Shown here: in pieces, positions 6,842 to 8,438 of the stretch
Layout of the letters: each line of letters starts with the position of its first letter
How positions within the stretch are numbered: the stretch's first letter is position 1
From: an uncultured Actinomycetes bacterium
GTDB taxonomy: Bacteria; Actinomycetota; Actinomycetes; Nanopelagicales; Nanopelagicaceae
DNA: 8,438 bases
Assembly (NCBI GenBank): GCA_903865885.1
Contig: CAIPLJ010000114.1
Span: forward strand, 1-8,438
Direction of reading: 5' to 3'
Notes under the pieces: model-generated
The model's database searches: none
What the model was told of the DNA's origin: nothing
The model's input: the letters and a program-made list of their open reading frames with translations, nothing else
Position numbers and translations under genes: made by a program

Positions 6842-7981
6842 CTAGAAATTGAGCGAGACGGGATTGAAGATGTCTGCGATAAGAAGAATTACCGTCAACA
6901 CTGCGAGCACTGCAAATACCCCCATTGTTATAGGTGTTAGCACATTCACATCGATTCCAGCAGGACGTGGCTTTCCACGGAGGCGAGCGAAGAAGGCGCG
7001 AATCTCGTCGGCAATTGCAACTGCCATATGACCGCCATCGAGTGGAAGTAGTGGCAATACATTAAAGAGTCCGACAAAGATATTTAGGCTTGCAATCAAG
7101 AGAATAAATGTCCCGATACGTTCGGTATTACTCAACTTATTGCTGCTGACGGCATCCCCTGAAACTCGCGCTGCTCCCACTATTCCAACTAGTCCATTGG
7201 GATCACGTTTTTCATGGCCAAAAGTTTGGCGAATTAATTGAGGAACTTTCGTAGGAAGGGCAATCAGTGACTTTACAGATTCACGAATTAAGGTTCCACT
7301 TGCGCTCGTGGCATCTTTGCTCGCTTGCACAAATCCTTCGCGCTTGATTCCGACCTTGGTGACGATGCCAAGCATGTAACGCTTCTCGGCAGCGAGATAG
7401 GTAGGTGAAGCTGAGATGGTTATCTTCTCTGTATTTCGTTTAATAGAAAATGTAAGTTGTCTGCCCTGTGATTGAGCAATTTTCAGTGAATCTTTAGCCC
7501 AATCTTTCACCACGACGCCGTCGATAGCCAGAATCTCATCGCCAACCTGGAAACCGGAGGCAGCTGCTGCAGAATCTGGCGACACTTTTGCAACCGTAGG
7601 TAGCAATGCGTTAAAACCTACGCCAAAGAAGATTGAGAAGATGAGTAAGAATCCGATAACGAAGTGGGCGAAAGATCCTGCTCCGAGAACAATCAACTTA
7701 CGAAGTGATGATGCAGAAAAGAATGCGCGCTCTTCTTCACCCGCAGGCATGTGATCGCGCGGTGTCATACCTTCGATGCGGCAGTATCCGCCTGCAGGAA
7801 TTGCCTTAATTCCAAACTCGGTCTCGCCGCGTCTGAATGACCAGAGGCGCTTACCAAAGCCCAAGAAGAATTCGGAGACCTTCATATCGAAGCGTTTAGC
7901 TGTGATGTAGTGGCCAAATTCGTGGACCATGACAGATAGAAGTAGAGCCACAGCAAATGCAAGAATTCCAAGAAACTTCAT
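6842..7981 (-). CDS. rseP: Site-2 protease family zinc metalloprotease with PDZ domain (RseP/Rip1 type)
   Basis: This M50-family intramembrane protease is expected to cut membrane-bound regulators such as anti-sigma factors; the best known actinobacterial relative is Rip1. The 379-residue protein has HEFGH (20-24) at the end of the first membrane helix as the zinc site. A second helix lies about 97-120 and one periplasmic PDZ domain about 125-205 (DSAAAASGFQVGDEILAIDG). A third helix at about 290-312 runs into NVLPLLPLDGGH (307-318), whose Asp315 is the third zinc ligand. A final helix lies about 350-370. All catalytic residues are intact. The ATG at 7981 shares its A with the dxr TAA stop, so translation is probably coupled. 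The position between dxr and ispG is the standard actinobacterial one. Its substrate cannot be told from this window. Confidence 0.93.
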   Translation of the reverse strand: MKFLGILAFAVALLLSVMVHEFGHYITAKRFDMKVSEFFLGFGKRLWSFRRGETEFGIKAIPAGGYCRIEGMTPRDHMPAGEEERAFFSASSLRKLIVLGAGSFAHFVIGFLLIFSIFFGVGFNALLPTVAKVSPDSAAAASGFQVGDEILAIDGVVVKDWAKDSLKIAQSQGRQLTFSIKRNTEKITISASPTYLAAEKRYMLGIVTKVGIKREGFVQASKDATSASGTLIRESVKSLIALPTKVPQLIRQTFGHEKRDPNGLVGIVGAARVSGDAVSSNKLSNTERIGTFILLIASLNIFVGLFNVLPLLPLDGGHMAVAIADEIRAFFARLRGKPRPAGIDVNVLTPITMGVFAVLAVLTVILLIADIFNPVSLNF

Positions 7982-8438
7982 TAACCAACCTTTTTCAAGA
8001 GTTCGCGAGCAGTACGTCGTGCATCTTCCTCGGCAGCACTGACATCAGCGAGATCTCGCAGTGTAGGCACCGTAGATGTACGGAGCGCGTCAACCACAGA
8101 TGTGACTACGTTGATAATCGATGTGAAGCCAATCTGGCCATCGATAAATGCTTGCACAGCAACCTCGTTTGAAGCGTTAAAGATTGCTGGGAGTCCTCCC
8201 CCAATTTCGCCACATGTGCGCGCTAGCGCAATCGCTGGAAAACGTTTGGTATCAATCGGTGCAAATGTCCATGAATGAGATTGTGTCCAATCAATTGGTT
8301 GCGTGGCTGCAGGAACGCGATGTGGGTAGTGCAGTGCAAGTGAGATTGGCCCCTTCATATTAGGAGGAGAAGCTTGTGCAATTGTTGAACCGTCTACAAA
8401 TTCGACCATAGAGTGCACTACAGATTGAGGATGAATAA
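7981..8438 (-). CDS. dxr: 1-deoxy-D-xylulose 5-phosphate reductoisomerase (partial, C-terminal part)
   Basis: Dxr converts DXP to MEP with NADPH, the first committed step of the MEP pathway. The frame is open to the window edge; 151 codons plus the TAA stop are visible, and the N-terminal NADPH domain and metal-binding residues lie outside. The visible part starts in the conserved IHPQSVVHSM segment and continues with VEFVDGSTIAQASPPNMKGP. The C-terminal helical domain follows, with FNASNEVAVQAFIDGQIGF near the middle and LLKKVG at the end. The GTG at 8418 is an internal Val codon of this conserved segment, not the start. The gene overlaps the protease gene by one base (TAATG) and probably heads the MEP part of the transcript. 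Confidence 0.95.
   Translation of the reverse strand, partial: IHPQSVVHSMVEFVDGSTIAQASPPNMKGPISLALHYPHRVPAATQPIDWTQSHSWTFAPIDTKRFPAIALARTCGEIGGGLPAIFNASNEVAVQAFIDGQIGFTSIINVVTSVVDALRTSTVPTLRDLADVSAAEEDARRTARELLKKVG

Noticed and set aside
8416..8418. GTG at 8418 as the start of a short separate gene
   Set aside because: The frame stays open upstream to the window edge and encodes the conserved IHPQSVV segment of Dxr, so this is an internal codon of a truncated gene.

Overview
The window is one co-directional block of bacterial housekeeping genes, all on the minus strand. Read in the direction of transcription (high to low coordinates) the order is dxr (5' end outside the window), an RseP/Rip1-type site-2 protease gene, ispG, proS, a TSUP-family membrane transporter, rimP, nusA and infB (3' end outside the window). 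The runs dxr-rseP-ispG and rimP-nusA-infB, joined through a bacterial-type proS, are the arrangement usual in Actinobacteria. The protein sequences also look actinobacterial, for example the NusA KH2 end, the IspG N-terminus and the Gly/Pro/Arg-rich IF-2 linker. Base composition is moderate rather than GC-rich. That would fit a streamlined low-GC actinobacterium such as the freshwater acI/Nanopelagicales type. This placement is an inference from protein style and composition, not from a search.

Upstream half of the transcript (8438-5648): dxr and ispG encode two steps of the methylerythritol-phosphate (MEP) isoprenoid pathway. An intramembrane metalloprotease gene lies between them. dxr and the protease gene overlap by one base (TAATG), and the protease-ispG and ispG-proS gaps are about 21 nt each. 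Middle (5647-3133): prolyl-tRNA synthetase with an editing insertion domain is followed after one base by a TSUP transporter, the only gene here that is not a standard member of this neighbourhood. Downstream half (3081-1): rimP (30S maturation) overlaps nusA (transcription elongation/termination) by one base. After a 195-nt gap comes infB (translation initiation factor IF-2).

No internal promoter or intrinsic terminator was convincing, so the whole set can be read as one long transcript. The most unusual places are small. The first 34 nt stop matching IF-2 in the middle of its most conserved G-domain motif, which suggests an assembly or contig-end artefact. The nusA-infB gap lacks the expected ylxR gene and instead carries a 12-nt direct repeat, possible alternative hairpins, and a hairpin placed directly in front of the infB ribosome binding site. 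The IF-2 linker contains a 17-residue tandem duplication whose copies differ only at synonymous sites. I found no mobile element, CRISPR array, RNA gene, defence system or clearly new biological system.
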